A stretch of 64,000 nt of DNA, taken from Microbispora bryophytorum. GTDB taxonomy: Bacteria > Actinomycetota > Actinomycetes > Streptosporangiales > Streptosporangiaceae. Positions 42,581-57,276 of this stretch are shown here, in pieces (position 1 is the first letter of the stretch; every line of letters begins with the position of its first letter). The translations under genes and the position numbers were made by a program. A model generated the notes under the pieces. The model searched no databases. It saw only the letters and a list, made by a program, of their open reading frames with translations, and was not told the DNA's origin. Location: positions 248,001 through 312,000 of the forward strand of contig NZ_VIRL01000004.1 of assembly GCF_006874465.1 (NCBI RefSeq), written 5' to 3'.

Positions 42581-44314
42581 TCAGCCGCGCGCGGACGACG
42601 GGTCGGTGTCACCGAGGTAGACCCGGCGTACGGCGGGGTCGGCGGCGGTCGACTCGGGGGTTCCGGTCGCCAGCACCCGGCCGCGATCCAGGACGGTGAT
42701 CCTGTCTGCGACGCCGTGCACCAGCGCCAGGTCGTGTTCGACCAGCAGAATGGCCGCGCCGCCTGCCGCAAGGCGGCGCAGGACACGGGCCAGAACGACG
42801 CGTTCAGGCCCGGTCATGCCGACGGCCGGCTCGTCGAGCAGGAGCACGCGCGCCCCGGTCGCCACGGCGCGGGCCACCTGCAGGAGGCGCTGCTCGCCGG
42901 CGCCGAGATCCCCCGGGCGGTCGGACGCGCGCCCGGCGAGCTCCGTCAGTCGCAGCGCCCTCCACGCCTCGCGGTCGGCGGCGGCCGCGTGGTCCCGCAT
43001 CGACTCACTCGCGAAAAGGTGCCGGACGGCGGCGAACGGCACCGGTGACCCGCCGCGCACGCCGAGCAGCAGCTGACGGTAGGGACTGAGCCGCTCAAGA
43101 CCGACGGTGCGCTGGAACGTCCGGGTCACCCCCCGCCTGACCATTTCGAGCTGGCCGGCCCCGGTGACGTCGGTCTCCTCCAGCAGGATCCGGCCGCCCT
43201 TGGGCCGCAGGGCGCCGGCGAGGGCGCGCAGGGCCGTCGTCTTGCCGCTGCCATTGGGCCCGATGAGCGCGTGGACCTGTCCGGCCCGCACCTCCAGGTC
43301 CACCCCCGTGAGGATGTCCGTCTCCCCGATGCCGACATCCAGCCCTCGGGCGGTCAGCACCACCGCCTCCCGGGAGGCCGCGGTGCGGGGGGCGAGGTCC
43401 TCGGTGTCCTCCACCGGCTCACCCGGGCGCCGCGTGCGCTCCGGCCACCGGCCCGCGAACCGTTCGACCGGCCCGCGGAGGAGCGGAACCGCGACCAGCG
43501 CCACGGCGGTGAGCACGCCGCCGGACGCCTCGGCCGGAAGACCGGCCGCGCCGGCGAGCCCGTCGGCCAGCGGCGGGATCACGGCGATCACGAGCAGGCC
43601 CAGCACCGGTCCCCACAGCCGCGCCGTACCCCCGATCAGCGCCGCCACGAACAGCTGGAGAGACAGCAGCGGCGAGACGTCGGACGGGGCGGCGACCCCG
43701 AGCAGCACGGTGATGCCCGCGCCGGACACCGCCGCGACGGCCGCGGTCGTGGCGAAGAGGGCGGCTCTGCGGCGAAGCACCGGCACCCCGAGGGACGTGG
43801 CGAGCGCGGGGGCCTCGCGCAGGGCCGCCCACTCCAGTCCGGCCGGCCCGCGGGTCAGCCGGGCCACCATGGCCAGCGTCAGCAGGCACATCGATCCCGC
43901 CACGACGACGTGGGCCAGCGGGGTGAGAGTGACGGTCACATCGAAAACCGGTGAATGCAGGCGGGCCGGCGACGGGCGGACCAGCCCCTGGCTGCCGCCG
44001 GACACGGTGGGAAACGCATCGAGGACCGCGTACACGAGCCAGGCGAACGCCCACGTCGACAGCGCGACCGCCGCGCCGCGCAGCCGAGCCGTGAGCAGGC
44101 CGACCAGGTAGCCGGCGCACGCCGCGAGCACGGCGCCGACGAGCACGGCGCCGGCGAGCGGCAAACCCGCGCGTTCCAGATGTGCGACGCCGAAGCCGCC
44201 CACGGCCAGGAACGCGCCCTGGCACAGGACGGGTTGCCCTCCGTACGAGACGGACAGGGCGAGCCCGAGCACCGCGACCAGCAGATACAGGTGGTGTGCC
44301 AGCTCGACCATCAT
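42581..44314 (-). CDS. Fused LivM-type permease and LivG-type ATPase
   Basis: Single polypeptide of 577 aa joining two transporter parts. Residues 1-290 are a LivM-like permease with about eight membrane segments and the loop EWAALREAPALATSLGV. Residues 320-577 are a LivG-like ATPase: Walker A GPNGSGKTT, signature LGAGEQRLL, Walker B VLLLDEPAVGM and LLVEHDL. A charged linker (RTRRPGEPVEDTEDLAPRTAAS) connects them. The two ATGs at 44314 and 44311 are adjacent; 44314 overlaps the upstream permease stop (ATGA). Confidence 0.92.
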   Translation of the reverse strand: MMVELAHHLYLLVAVLGLALSVSYGGQPVLCQGAFLAVGGFGVAHLERAGLPLAGAVLVGAVLAACAGYLVGLLTARLRGAAVALSTWAFAWLVYAVLDAFPTVSGGSQGLVRPSPARLHSPVFDVTVTLTPLAHVVVAGSMCLLTLAMVARLTRGPAGLEWAALREAPALATSLGVPVLRRRAALFATTAAVAAVSGAGITVLLGVAAPSDVSPLLSLQLFVAALIGGTARLWGPVLGLLVIAVIPPLADGLAGAAGLPAEASGGVLTAVALVAVPLLRGPVERFAGRWPERTRRPGEPVEDTEDLAPRTAASREAVVLTARGLDVGIGETDILTGVDLEVRAGQVHALIGPNGSGKTTALRALAGALRPKGGRILLEETDVTGAGQLEMVRRGVTRTFQRTVGLERLSPYRQLLLGVRGGSPVPFAAVRHLFASESMRDHAAAADREAWRALRLTELAGRASDRPGDLGAGEQRLLQVARAVATGARVLLLDEPAVGMTGPERVVLARVLRRLAAGGAAILLVEHDLALVHGVADRITVLDRGRVLATGTPESTAADPAVRRVYLGDTDPSSARG

Positions 44315-45267
44315 TCCGGGTCCTCACGCAGCGATGATCGCAGGCCCTGCCGCCCGAGGGCGAGCACGATCAACAGGATGGCCAGCGGCACCACGTCGGC
44401 GAAGCGCGGGCCGAGAACGTCCGATGCGACGATCAACGACTCGATCACGCCGAGCGCCAGCCCTCCGGCCAGCGCGCCGCGCACCGATCCAAGGCCGCCC
44501 AGCAGCGCGGCCGCCATCGCCTTGAGGCCGAGGACGACGCCGTCGTCGACGCCGAGCGACCGGTCCGGCGCGATCAACAGCCCCGCCAGACCGGCCAGCG
44601 CGCCGGCCACCACGAAGGCGACGAGCACCAGCCGCCGTACCGGAAGGCCGAGCAGCGCGGCAGCGGTGGGATCGTCACTGACCGCCGTCATCGCCGTGCC
44701 GACCGGGGTGAGCACGAGCAGCCGCTCGACCAGGATCCCCACGGCCAATCCGATCCCGATGACACCGAGCGTGCGAACCGCAACCGTGCCTCCCCCGGGC
44801 AGTTGCAGCACCCCCGAAGGCGTCAACCGGCCGAGGCGCAACGGATCCGGCACCGCGTAGGCGTCCTGCGTGAGCACCAGCCCGAGAACCTCCCGGATCA
44901 GCAGCCCGGCGGCCAGGCCACCCGCCACCCAGCCCAGGACGTCCCCGCCGGTGGACCGGTGCCCGGCTCCCGGCAGGAAGGGCCTCACGGCGATGAAATA
45001 GACACCTGCCGACAGTGCCGCTCCGGCGGCGACGACCAGCACCGCCAGCCCGGCGGAGCGCGCCAGGCCCGGGGCCGCCGCCACCGGCGTGGTCCCGAGC
45101 ACCGCCAGCACACCGACGAAGACACCGCCGACCACGAGATCGCCGTGCGCGAAGGCGATCACCCTGGTGAGCCGGTAGACGAGGGTGAAGCCCATCGCGA
45201 TCAAGCCGTAGGCCGCACCCAGAGCCAACCCGCTCAGGATCGCCTGCAGGGCCACTCCTCCACTCAC
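44311..45267 (-). CDS. LivH-type ABC transporter permease
   Basis: Membrane permease of 318 aa with about eight hydrophobic segments. The opening LSGLALGAAYGLIAMGFTLVYRLTRVIAFAHGDLVV is the LivH signature and AVSDDPTAAALLGLP is the EAA-like cytoplasmic loop contacting the ATPase. GTG start at 45267 after GGGAGGACG. First gene of the minus-strand transporter operon. Confidence 0.92.
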   Translation of the reverse strand: MSGGVALQAILSGLALGAAYGLIAMGFTLVYRLTRVIAFAHGDLVVGGVFVGVLAVLGTTPVAAAPGLARSAGLAVLVVAAGAALSAGVYFIAVRPFLPGAGHRSTGGDVLGWVAGGLAAGLLIREVLGLVLTQDAYAVPDPLRLGRLTPSGVLQLPGGGTVAVRTLGVIGIGLAVGILVERLLVLTPVGTAMTAVSDDPTAAALLGLPVRRLVLVAFVVAGALAGLAGLLIAPDRSLGVDDGVVLGLKAMAAALLGGLGSVRGALAGGLALGVIESLIVASDVLGPRFADVVPLAILLIVLALGRQGLRSSLREDPE

Positions 45268-45309
45268 CGGACAACGTCCTCCCGTCCTCGATCACATGAC
45301 CCGGCGCCA

Positions 45310-46527
45310 CTAGGAACCGCAGTCGCAGCAGCAGCCGTCCCCGCAGCAGCAGCCGTCGCCCGAGCAGCAGTCGGAGCAGGACGAGCAGCAGTCGCAGCAG
45401 TCGCAACAATCCGAGCAGTCGGGGCAGTCGCAGCTGTCACAGCAGCAGCGCTCGGTCCACGGCGCGTTCCGATGCTCGCTCCACGGCGGGCGGTAGAGCC
45501 CGCAGGTCAGGACGATCGCCGCCCCGGCCAGCGCCGTCAGCGCGATCCCTGGGCGGTCGCCGGGGCCCTCGGGGGAGCCGCCGGGCGGGGGGCCGGACGG
45601 CGCGGGGGAGGTGTCCCCGGCCGGTGTGCGGTGCGCCGCGCAGGCGGAGCCGTGGGCGCGCGGCCCGAACGCCCGGTCGACGGCGCGGCGGGTCTCGCCG
45701 CACAGCAGCGCCTCGACCAGGTGCCGCTCCTCCAGGTCGAGGTCGCGTACGGCCAGGCGCAGCCCGTGCAGCGCCTCCTCGCACACGCGCCGGGCCTCGG
45801 CGGGCGAGGTGCCGGTCGCGTCCAGCGGGTTGTACGCCCCGCGGGCCCGATCCTCGGCGAGGTCCTCGACCGCGTCGATCAGGTGCGCGATCCGGCCGAA
45901 GAAACGGCCGGCCTCGTGCAGGCTCTCGGCGTTGCCCGGCCGGCCCGCGAGCGTGGCGGTGTGCGCGAAGGCCGCGGCCACGGCGGTCTCGGTGGGCTCG
46001 GTGACGTCGAGCAGCCCGCGTCCGGGAGACGCCTCCAGCAGCGCCTGGCGGGCGGAGACCTCGGTCAGGACGGCCGTGTCGAAGCCGATCGACGCCGCGC
46101 CGCGCCGGGCGGTCGAGGCCCAGATGGCGGCCGTGGCGCGCATCGGGGCGCCGGCCAAGCGCCGGGCCGCGATCCCGTCGCCGTCGGACGCGTGGTCGCG
46201 GATCTTGCCCGAGGCGAGGGCCAGCGAGACCACGGCGGCCAGGCGGGCGCCCCGGTCGTCCGACGGCACCACCTTCGCCGGCCGGAAGCCGCGCAGCGCG
46301 CAGGGCCCGGCGGTCCGCCGGTTCGCCCCGGCCCCGGCCTGTGACTGTGACTGTGACTGGGCCTCGGTCAGCACGGACAGGATGAGGCCGTCGTAGTTGG
46401 TCGCCAGGCGGGCCAGATGTCCGTGCCGGTCCCGCAGCGTCAGGCAGAGCCCGCACAGGTGCGCGCGCCAGGCCTCGTGGACGGACGGACAGGAGTGGCG
46501 GGCACACGGCCGGAGGATCCCGAACAC
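45310..46527 (-). CDS. DUF5685 family protein with Cys-rich tail
   Basis: Protein of 405 aa. The N-terminal 300 residues match the DUF5685 type: MFGILRPCARH, then LCGLCLTLRDRHGHLARLATNYDGLILSVL, then FFGRIAHLIDAVEDLAEDRARGAYNPLDATG, an all-helical domain with conserved Cys near the start. A Pro/Gly-rich linker and a hydrophobic segment (GIALTALAGAAIVLTCGLY) follow. The last 45 residues hold 22 Cys interspersed with Asp, Ser and Gly (CCCDSCDCPDC..., ...CCCDCGS). That tail could bind metals or be post-translationally modified. The GTG at 46527 follows AAGGAG. Function unknown. Confidence 0.82.
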   Translation of the reverse strand: MFGILRPCARHSCPSVHEAWRAHLCGLCLTLRDRHGHLARLATNYDGLILSVLTEAQSQSQSQAGAGANRRTAGPCALRGFRPAKVVPSDDRGARLAAVVSLALASGKIRDHASDGDGIAARRLAGAPMRATAAIWASTARRGAASIGFDTAVLTEVSARQALLEASPGRGLLDVTEPTETAVAAAFAHTATLAGRPGNAESLHEAGRFFGRIAHLIDAVEDLAEDRARGAYNPLDATGTSPAEARRVCEEALHGLRLAVRDLDLEERHLVEALLCGETRRAVDRAFGPRAHGSACAAHRTPAGDTSPAPSGPPPGGSPEGPGDRPGIALTALAGAAIVLTCGLYRPPWSEHRNAPWTERCCCDSCDCPDCSDCCDCCDCCSSCSDCCSGDGCCCGDGCCCDCGS

Positions 46528-46641
46528 CCAGAGACTCCTTGGGGGTCATGCGTACGGGATCATCCCGTTGCGCGGCGATTATGTCACTACGGGCCGGGAC
46601 CCTGCCGAAGTAGCCGGGCGGGTGAGCCGGACAATCGAGGC

Positions 46642-47406
46642 ATGGAAGTTACCGACGGGTTCGAACTGGCCATCGACGAGCACGTCGCCACTCTCACCAT
46701 CAACCGGCCCGCCACCCGCAACGCCGTGACCGCCGCCATGTGGCGGGCGCTGCCGGGCATTCTCGCGGACCTCGCCGCCGAGCCGAAGGTACGTGTTCTC
46801 CTCCTTACCGGAGCCGGCGGAACATTTTGCTCCGGTGCTGATATTTCGGAAATTCATGAGCTTGGCGATAACGACGATGACACCGGTCTCACTGTTGTCG
46901 CAGAGCACGCATTGGTGACCTTTCCCAAGCCCGTGATCGCGATGATCGAGGGATACTGCGTCGGCGGCGGATGCCAGCTCGCGCTCGCCTGCGATCTGCG
47001 CATCGCGGCGACCGGGGCCCGCTTCGGCGTCACCCCGGCCAAGCTCGGGATCGTCTATCCGCTCAGCTCCACGCGGCGGCTCGCGGAGATCGCCGGGCCC
47101 GCCGCCGCGAAGCTTCTGCTCTTCTCCGCCGAGCTCATCGGCGCAGAACACGCCGTGCGCCTCGGTCTCGTCGACGAGGTGTGCCCGCCTGAGGACCTGC
47201 GCGAGCGGGTCTACGGCCTGGCGGTCACGATGGCCGGCCGGTCCCGGCTGACGATGGCGGCGGCCAAGCAGATCATCGACGGCCGGGCCGGGGAGGCCGA
47301 GGTGCGCGCCTGGCAGCGGGAGGCCAGGGAGAGCGGGGAAATGGCCGAAGGTGTCCGGGCATATCGGGAGGGGCGTTCCCCTGGATTCTCTTGGGATGCA
47401 AAATAG
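46642..47406 (+). CDS. Enoyl-CoA hydratase/isomerase family protein
   Basis: Crotonase-fold protein of 254 aa. The first oxyanion-hole segment is GGTFCSGADISEI, the second GYCVGGGCQLALACDLRIA. At the site where hydratases have the catalytic Glu (xxLGxxPGxGGT), this protein reads TPAKLGIVYPLSSTRRLA, without Glu, so it may be an isomerase, thioesterase-like or other branch. Codons from about 46790 to 46930 are visibly less GC-rich (ttt, att, gaa, ctt) than the rest. ATG at 46642 is preceded by GAGG. Confidence 0.88.
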   Translation: MEVTDGFELAIDEHVATLTINRPATRNAVTAAMWRALPGILADLAAEPKVRVLLLTGAGGTFCSGADISEIHELGDNDDDTGLTVVAEHALVTFPKPVIAMIEGYCVGGGCQLALACDLRIAATGARFGVTPAKLGIVYPLSSTRRLAEIAGPAAAKLLLFSAELIGAEHAVRLGLVDEVCPPEDLRERVYGLAVTMAGRSRLTMAAAKQIIDGRAGEAEVRAWQREARESGEMAEGVRAYREGRSPGFSWDAK

Positions 47407-47450
47407 GCATAAACGGGACTCGCAGTGGTAATGACCCTGTGAGGTGTGAG

Positions 47451-48041
47451 ATGTCGCAGAATCCATTCGCCAGGTCCGCCCGATGGCTGGGGCTTGATAG
47501 GAATCCGCTTAGGCGCCGGTGTGACCGGGTCGAAGCGGTGATCCGGCTTGCCGCGGTGCTGGGAGTCGTGGCCGCGCTTGTGTTCGGCGTGATGCTCGGC
47601 ATGCGCGAGTACGGTGACGGCCTGAGGACCGAGGCCCAGCAGGCGCACGCCCGGCATCAGGTCGCGGCCACGCTGACGGGCGAGGTGACGACGCCCCGGC
47701 TGTCGGTGGCCGGAGCGGCGGTCGGGCATGCCCAGGCCGTCTGGGTGGCCCCCGACGGCACGGCGAGGGCCGGAGTGATCGAGGCCCCGCCCAGCAGGCA
47801 TGCGGGCGAGACCGTGCACATCTGGACCGACGACGCAGGCGTGATCGCGCCCAGGCCGCAGGACCGGGAGACCACGGTGGTCGCCGCGCTGACCGTCGGC
47901 ACGGGCGTCCCGCTGGGCGCCGCCGCGATCCTCGCGCTGCTGGTGACCTGCACCCGCCTGGTCAACCAGCGCAGGGCCCGCCGGGTGTGGGAGGCCCAGT
48001 GGACCGTGGTCGAACCCATGTGGCGGATCAACGGCCGCTGA
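47451..48041 (+). CDS. Rv1733c-like two-pass membrane protein
   Basis: Protein of 196 aa. Membrane segments lie near residues 33-55 (AVIRLAAVLGVVAALVFGVMLG) and 150-170 (VVAALTVGTGVPLGAAAILALLVTC), enclosing an external region with APDGTARAGVIEAPPSRHAGETVHIWTDDAG. This arrangement and the Asn-Pro-Leu-Arg-Arg opening match the actinobacterial family of Mycobacterium Rv1733c, whose function is unknown. The ATG follows GAGGTGTGAG, 44 bases after the crotonase gene. Confidence 0.8.
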   Translation: MSQNPFARSARWLGLDRNPLRRRCDRVEAVIRLAAVLGVVAALVFGVMLGMREYGDGLRTEAQQAHARHQVAATLTGEVTTPRLSVAGAAVGHAQAVWVAPDGTARAGVIEAPPSRHAGETVHIWTDDAGVIAPRPQDRETTVVAALTVGTGVPLGAAAILALLVTCTRLVNQRRARRVWEAQWTVVEPMWRINGR

Positions 48042-48544
48042 TCGGACGCACGGCGCGTCGTCCCGGCCGGCGATTCAGCCTCGGCGTTTGATCTCGGACG
48101 TCCCCCAATCCCGGCTGTCCGCGATATGGCGGATTGTTCTTTGGAATCGGTAAGGCGCGAGGAAAATCGCCGACGTTCGGGACCGGTTCCGGGAAAGCGG
48201 GCTTGTCAGAAGGCGAGTGTCAGCCGCAGCCCGCCGTGGTTGCGGCCCGTTCACCCCAAGACGGAGACCGTCGCGCTTGATCTTTTCCGCGTGTACGGAG
48301 CATGGCTCGCCCAGCCGCGCTCTCGCCGGATGAAACTTTCAGCGACACAAGGTGCGGCGAGCGCCGATCGTCACCGGAAACCGCCGTGACCATCGTCTAC
48401 GTCCGGACATGGCGCCACGGCCGTACAGTGACGAATTACGCCTAGATCGCCGAACGGGGCCTACGTGATAAAAAAGCCCACAATTAAGATCGTTTCACTG
48501 CGTACGTGACTTGTCCGCGTTTAGCCATCGAAGGGCCGTGTCAC
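48042..48544. other. Intergenic region upstream of the NRPS-MFS gene
   Basis: About 500 bases of comparatively lower GC. No open frame has a ribosome site or protein-like composition. The last 120 bases contain an A-run (gataaaaaagccc) and probably the NRPS promoter, but no hexamer pair is convincing. Its composition contrasts with the NRPS gene. Confidence 0.5.
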
Positions 48545-53866
<5,322 letters not shown>

Positions 53867-53873
53867 GTCCTCA

Positions 53874-54725
53874 CTAGAGGCGCCGGGTCAGCGCGCCGAG
53901 GTTGGCCTCGACCCAGCGGAGCCGGGCGAGCGTGCCGGTGGGCTCGTTCCGCCCGGCTCCGTTGAGGAAGGCCAGATAGCCGCGCACCCATCCGCCGAAG
54001 ACCCAGGGCTCCGCCGGGATGTCGCCACCGGCCTTGCGGTAGCCGGACACGGCGGCGTCGAACCGGTCGAAGTCGACGCTGCCGTCGAGGCGGGCCGCCC
54101 AGTCGAGGGCCATGCCCGCGGCCTCCTGCTCGGCGACGTACGGACCGGCGGTGTCCCAGTCGATGATCGTCAGGCTGCCGTCGAACCGGAGCAGTGCGTT
54201 CTTCGGGTGCAGGTCGCCGTGGGACATGGTCAGGGTGCCCACGCCGGCCGGTCGCGCGGTCGCGGCCTCGAGGTCGGCCGGTCCGGACGCCGGATCCGCG
54301 GCCGGGTGGCCGGCAGGGTCCGCCCGCGGTGGTTCCTGAGGAGCGATGTCACGACCGGCCGTGTGAACGGCGGCCACCAGCTCGCCCATCGTGGCCGACA
54401 GCTCGGGGCTGAGGTCGTCGAGGGCGGGCGCCTTCCCGTCGAGCCAGCGGTGCACCCGGACGGAGCCGTCCCCGACGGGGATCACGTACGCTCCTGTCGC
54501 GGGCGACGGGACCGGCTCGGGCATCGGGATGCCCGCCCGCCAGGCGGCGACCTCGATCTCCACGGCGGGCGCGGCCGACGGCGGCAGCCGCTTCACGGCG
54601 TACGCGCCGGTGATCGTGTCGATCCGCCAGACCTCGTTGTGGTAGTAGCCGGCCACCCGGAGTCCTCGCGTCACCGCCAGGCCGAGGCCGAACTCGTCAC
54701 AAACCAGGCCGATATCGAGATCCAT
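53874..54725 (-). CDS. Aminoglycoside phosphotransferase-family kinase
   Basis: Kinase-like protein of 283 aa with the catalytic loop SHGDLHPKNALL and metal-binding IIDWDTAGPY. An N-terminal AYAVKRL gives the ATP lysine. The middle carries an Ala/Pro/Asp-rich insert (PRADPAGHPAADPASGPAD). It converges with the NRPS gene, seven bases apart. ATG at 54725 was preferred to GTG 54731; neither has a ribosome site. The substrate is unknown; self-resistance to the NRPS product is conceivable only by position. Confidence 0.8.
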   Translation of the reverse strand: MDLDIGLVCDEFGLGLAVTRGLRVAGYYHNEVWRIDTITGAYAVKRLPPSAAPAVEIEVAAWRAGIPMPEPVPSPATGAYVIPVGDGSVRVHRWLDGKAPALDDLSPELSATMGELVAAVHTAGRDIAPQEPPRADPAGHPAADPASGPADLEAATARPAGVGTLTMSHGDLHPKNALLRFDGSLTIIDWDTAGPYVAEQEAAGMALDWAARLDGSVDFDRFDAAVSGYRKAGGDIPAEPWVFGGWVRGYLAFLNGAGRNEPTGTLARLRWVEANLGALTRRL

Positions 54726-54767
54726 CCGCACATTTTGCCGTGCTCAGGAGGATGGGGAAAGGCCGGC

Positions 54768-55994
54768 TCAGCGGTCGACGATCTCGTTCTTCCCGATCAC
54801 GACCACACCGCTGCGGGTCACCGCGAAACGCTGGCGGTCGTAGTCCAGGTCGAAGCCGATCCGGGCGCCGTCGGGGATCACCACGTTCTTGTCGATGATG
54901 GCCTTGCGGACGATCGCGCCCCTGCCGATCTTGACCGAGCCCATCAGCACCGAGTCCTCGACGTGCGAGTGGGAGTGCAGCACCACGCCGGGGGACAGGA
55001 TCGAGCGCAGCGCGGTGCCGCCCGACACGATCACGCCGGGCGACACGAGCGACTCCATCGCGTGTCCGACCCGGTCGCCCTCGTTGTGCACGAACTTGGC
55101 CGGCGGCAGCGGGTCGTTGCCCGTGTAGATCGGCCAGCGATCGTTGTAGAGGTTGAAGACCGGCTGCACCGAGATGAGGTCCATGTTGGCCTCGTAGTAG
55201 GCGTCGAGCGTCCCCACGTCGCGCCAGTAGCCGCGGTCGCGCTCGCTGGAGCCGGGCACCACGTTGTTCGCGAAGTCGTACACCTCGGCGCCGCCGCTCT
55301 TGACGAACATCGGGATGATGTTGCCGCCGAGGTCGTGCTTGCTGCTGGGGTCGAGGGCGTCCTCGCGCACGGCCTCGATGAGGGACTGGGTCTTGAAGAC
55401 GTAGTTGCCCATCGAGGCGAAGATCTGGTCGGGCGCGTCGGGCAGGCCCACCGCGTCCTTGGGCTTCTCGCGGAACGCGACGATCCGCCGGCCCGAGGGG
55501 TCCGCCTCGATGACCCCGAACTGGTCGGCCAGTTCGAGGGGCTGGCGGATCGCGGCGACGGTCACGTCGGCGCCCGAGTCGATGTGCTGGTCGACCATCT
55601 GGCGCGGATCCATCCGGTAGATGTGGTCCGCGCCGAAGACGATCACGTGATCGGGCATCTCGTCGTAGATCAGGTTGAGGTTCTGGAACAGCGCGTCCGC
55701 GGATCCGGAGAACCACCGCGGCCCGAGCCGCTGCTGCGCGGGCACCGGGGTCACGTAGTTGCCGAGCATCGACGACAGCCGCCACGTCCGGGAGATGTGC
55801 CGGTCCAGGCTGTGGTTCTTGTACTGCGTCAGCACCACGATCTGCCAGTAGTGCGCGTTCGCCAGATTCGACAGAACGAAGTCGATGAGCCGGTAGATGC
55901 CCCCGAAGGGCACCGCGGGCTTGGCCCGGTCCGCGGTGAGCGGCATCAGCCGCTTGCCCTCTCCACCCGCTAGCACGATCGCCAGGACCTTCAT
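54768..55994 (-). CDS. glgC: Glucose-1-phosphate adenylyltransferase
   Basis: ADP-glucose pyrophosphorylase, 408 aa, making ADP-glucose for glycogen and related glucans. The pyrophosphorylase loop is [23 protein letters not shown] and the sugar-binding segment VAFREKPKD; the AQQ motif is PVPAQQRLG. The C-terminal half is the left-handed beta-helix ([29 protein letters not shown]). The ATG at 55994 lies 85 bases from the divergent glycosyltransferase start. This divergent pairing is the same as Rv1213/Rv1212c in mycobacteria. Confidence 0.96.
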   Translation of the reverse strand: MKVLAIVLAGGEGKRLMPLTADRAKPAVPFGGIYRLIDFVLSNLANAHYWQIVVLTQYKNHSLDRHISRTWRLSSMLGNYVTPVPAQQRLGPRWFSGSADALFQNLNLIYDEMPDHVIVFGADHIYRMDPRQMVDQHIDSGADVTVAAIRQPLELADQFGVIEADPSGRRIVAFREKPKDAVGLPDAPDQIFASMGNYVFKTQSLIEAVREDALDPSSKHDLGGNIIPMFVKSGGAEVYDFANNVVPGSSERDRGYWRDVGTLDAYYEANMDLISVQPVFNLYNDRWPIYTGNDPLPPAKFVHNEGDRVGHAMESLVSPGVIVSGGTALRSILSPGVVLHSHSHVEDSVLMGSVKIGRGAIVRKAIIDKNVVIPDGARIGFDLDYDRQRFAVTRSGVVVIGKNEIVDR

Positions 55995-56066
55995 AGGCAG
56001 GACCTTAACCCGCGAAATGGCTAACAAACACCAGGGACACCGGCAAACAGTGCGGATCGGGGACTC

Positions 56067-56072
56067 TAAGCT
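56067..56072 (+). promoter_or_regulatory. -10 element of a leaderless glycosyltransferase message
   Basis: TAAGCT ends seven bases before the ATG at 56080, and no Shine-Dalgarno sequence precedes that ATG. This is the spacing expected for leaderless transcription. The -35 is not evident. Confidence 0.4.
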
Positions 56073-56079
56073 CACTCGT

Positions 56080-57276
56080 ATGCGTGTCGATCTGCTGAGC
56101 CGCGAGTACCCACCCGAGGTGTACGGCGGCGCCGGAGTCCATGTCGAGTACCTCGCGCGGGAGCTTCGGCGGCTGTCCGACGTGCGGGTCCGCTGCTTCG
56201 GCGCCCCGCGGGAGGAGCCCGGCGTGCGGGCCTACCCGGTCCCCGGGGGACTGTCCGGCGCGAACGCCGCCCTGCAGGTGCTCGGCGTCGACGTCGAGAT
56301 GGCGGCCGGCTGCGAGGGCGCCGACGTCGTGCACAGCCACACCTGGTACGCGAACTTCGCCGGCCACGTCGCCAAGATGCTCTACGGCGTGCCGCACGTG
56401 GTGACCACGCACAGCCTGGAGCCGCTGCGCCCGTGGAAGGCCGAGCAGCTCGGCGGCGGCTACACGCTGTCGTCGTGGGCGGAGCGGACCGCGCTCCAGG
56501 CGGCGGACGCGATCATCGCGGTGTCCGAGGGCATGCGGCGCGACGTTCTCACGGCCTACCCGGAGGTGCCCGCCGAGCGCGTGCGCGTGATCCACAACGG
56601 CATCGACACCGAGGAGTACGCGCCGTCGCGGGGCACCGAGGCCCTGGTCAAGCACGGCATCGACCCGGCCGTGCCGTACGTCGTCTTCGTGGGGCGCATC
56701 ACCCGGCAGAAGGGCCTGGTGCACCTGCTCCACGCGGCCCGGTCGTTCGACCCGGCGGCGCAGCTCGTGCTGTGCGCCGGCGCGCCCGACACGCCGGAGA
56801 TCGCCGAGGAGGTCACGGCGCTCGTACGCGAGCTGTCGGTCTCCCGCAAGGGCGTGGTGTGGATCTCCGAGATGCTGCCCAGGCCCGAGGTGATCCAGAT
56901 CCTCACCCATGCCACCGTTTTCGTGTGCCCCTCGGTGTACGAGCCGATGGGCATCGTGAACCTGGAGGCGATGGCGTGCGAGACCGCCGTCGTTGCGACC
57001 GCGACCGGAGGCATCCCCGAGGTCGTCGCCGACGGCGAGACGGGCCTGCTCGTCCCGATCGACCAGGGCGGCGACGGCGAGCCGAACGACCCGGAGGCGT
57101 TCGCCGCGGCGCTGGCCGACCGAGTGAACAGGGTGCTCGGCGACCCGCGCCTCGCGGCCGCGATGGGCGAGGCCGGGCGCGTGCGCGCGATCGACCACTT
57201 CTCCTGGCGGCGGATCGCCGAGCGGACCCACGAGCTCTACGCGTCGCTCACCCGGCCGGGGACGACCCAGGGATGA
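56080..57276 (+). CDS. glgA: GT4 glycogen synthase / maltose-1-phosphate synthase (GlgA/GlgM type)
   Basis: Glycosyltransferase of 398 aa using ADP-glucose. The N-terminal [23 protein letters not shown] is the acceptor/donor loop. The C-terminal domain has [12 protein letters not shown] and the catalytic [29 protein letters not shown] stretch with the GT4 Glu pair. Size and the divergent glgC match Rv1212c, named GlgM for making maltose-1-phosphate in the GlgE pathway, so the classical GlgA label may be wrong. Its 3' end overlaps the convergent alcohol dehydrogenase by 29 bases. Confidence 0.93.
   Translation: MRVDLLSREYPPEVYGGAGVHVEYLARELRRLSDVRVRCFGAPREEPGVRAYPVPGGLSGANAALQVLGVDVEMAAGCEGADVVHSHTWYANFAGHVAKMLYGVPHVVTTHSLEPLRPWKAEQLGGGYTLSSWAERTALQAADAIIAVSEGMRRDVLTAYPEVPAERVRVIHNGIDTEEYAPSRGTEALVKHGIDPAVPYVVFVGRITRQKGLVHLLHAARSFDPAAQLVLCAGAPDTPEIAEEVTALVRELSVSRKGVVWISEMLPRPEVIQILTHATVFVCPSVYEPMGIVNLEAMACETAVVATATGGIPEVVADGETGLLVPIDQGGDGEPNDPEAFAAALADRVNRVLGDPRLAAAMGEAGRVRAIDHFSWRRIAERTHELYASLTRPGTTQG

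Noticed and set aside
48126..48389. 88-codon plus-strand frame before the NRPS
   Set aside because: No ribosome site, low-complexity Arg/Ser sequence and no recognisable domain.
53874..54725. Aminoglycoside resistance gene for the NRPS product
   Set aside because: APH-fold kinases have many substrates; only proximity links it to the NRPS, and the genes converge rather than form an operon.
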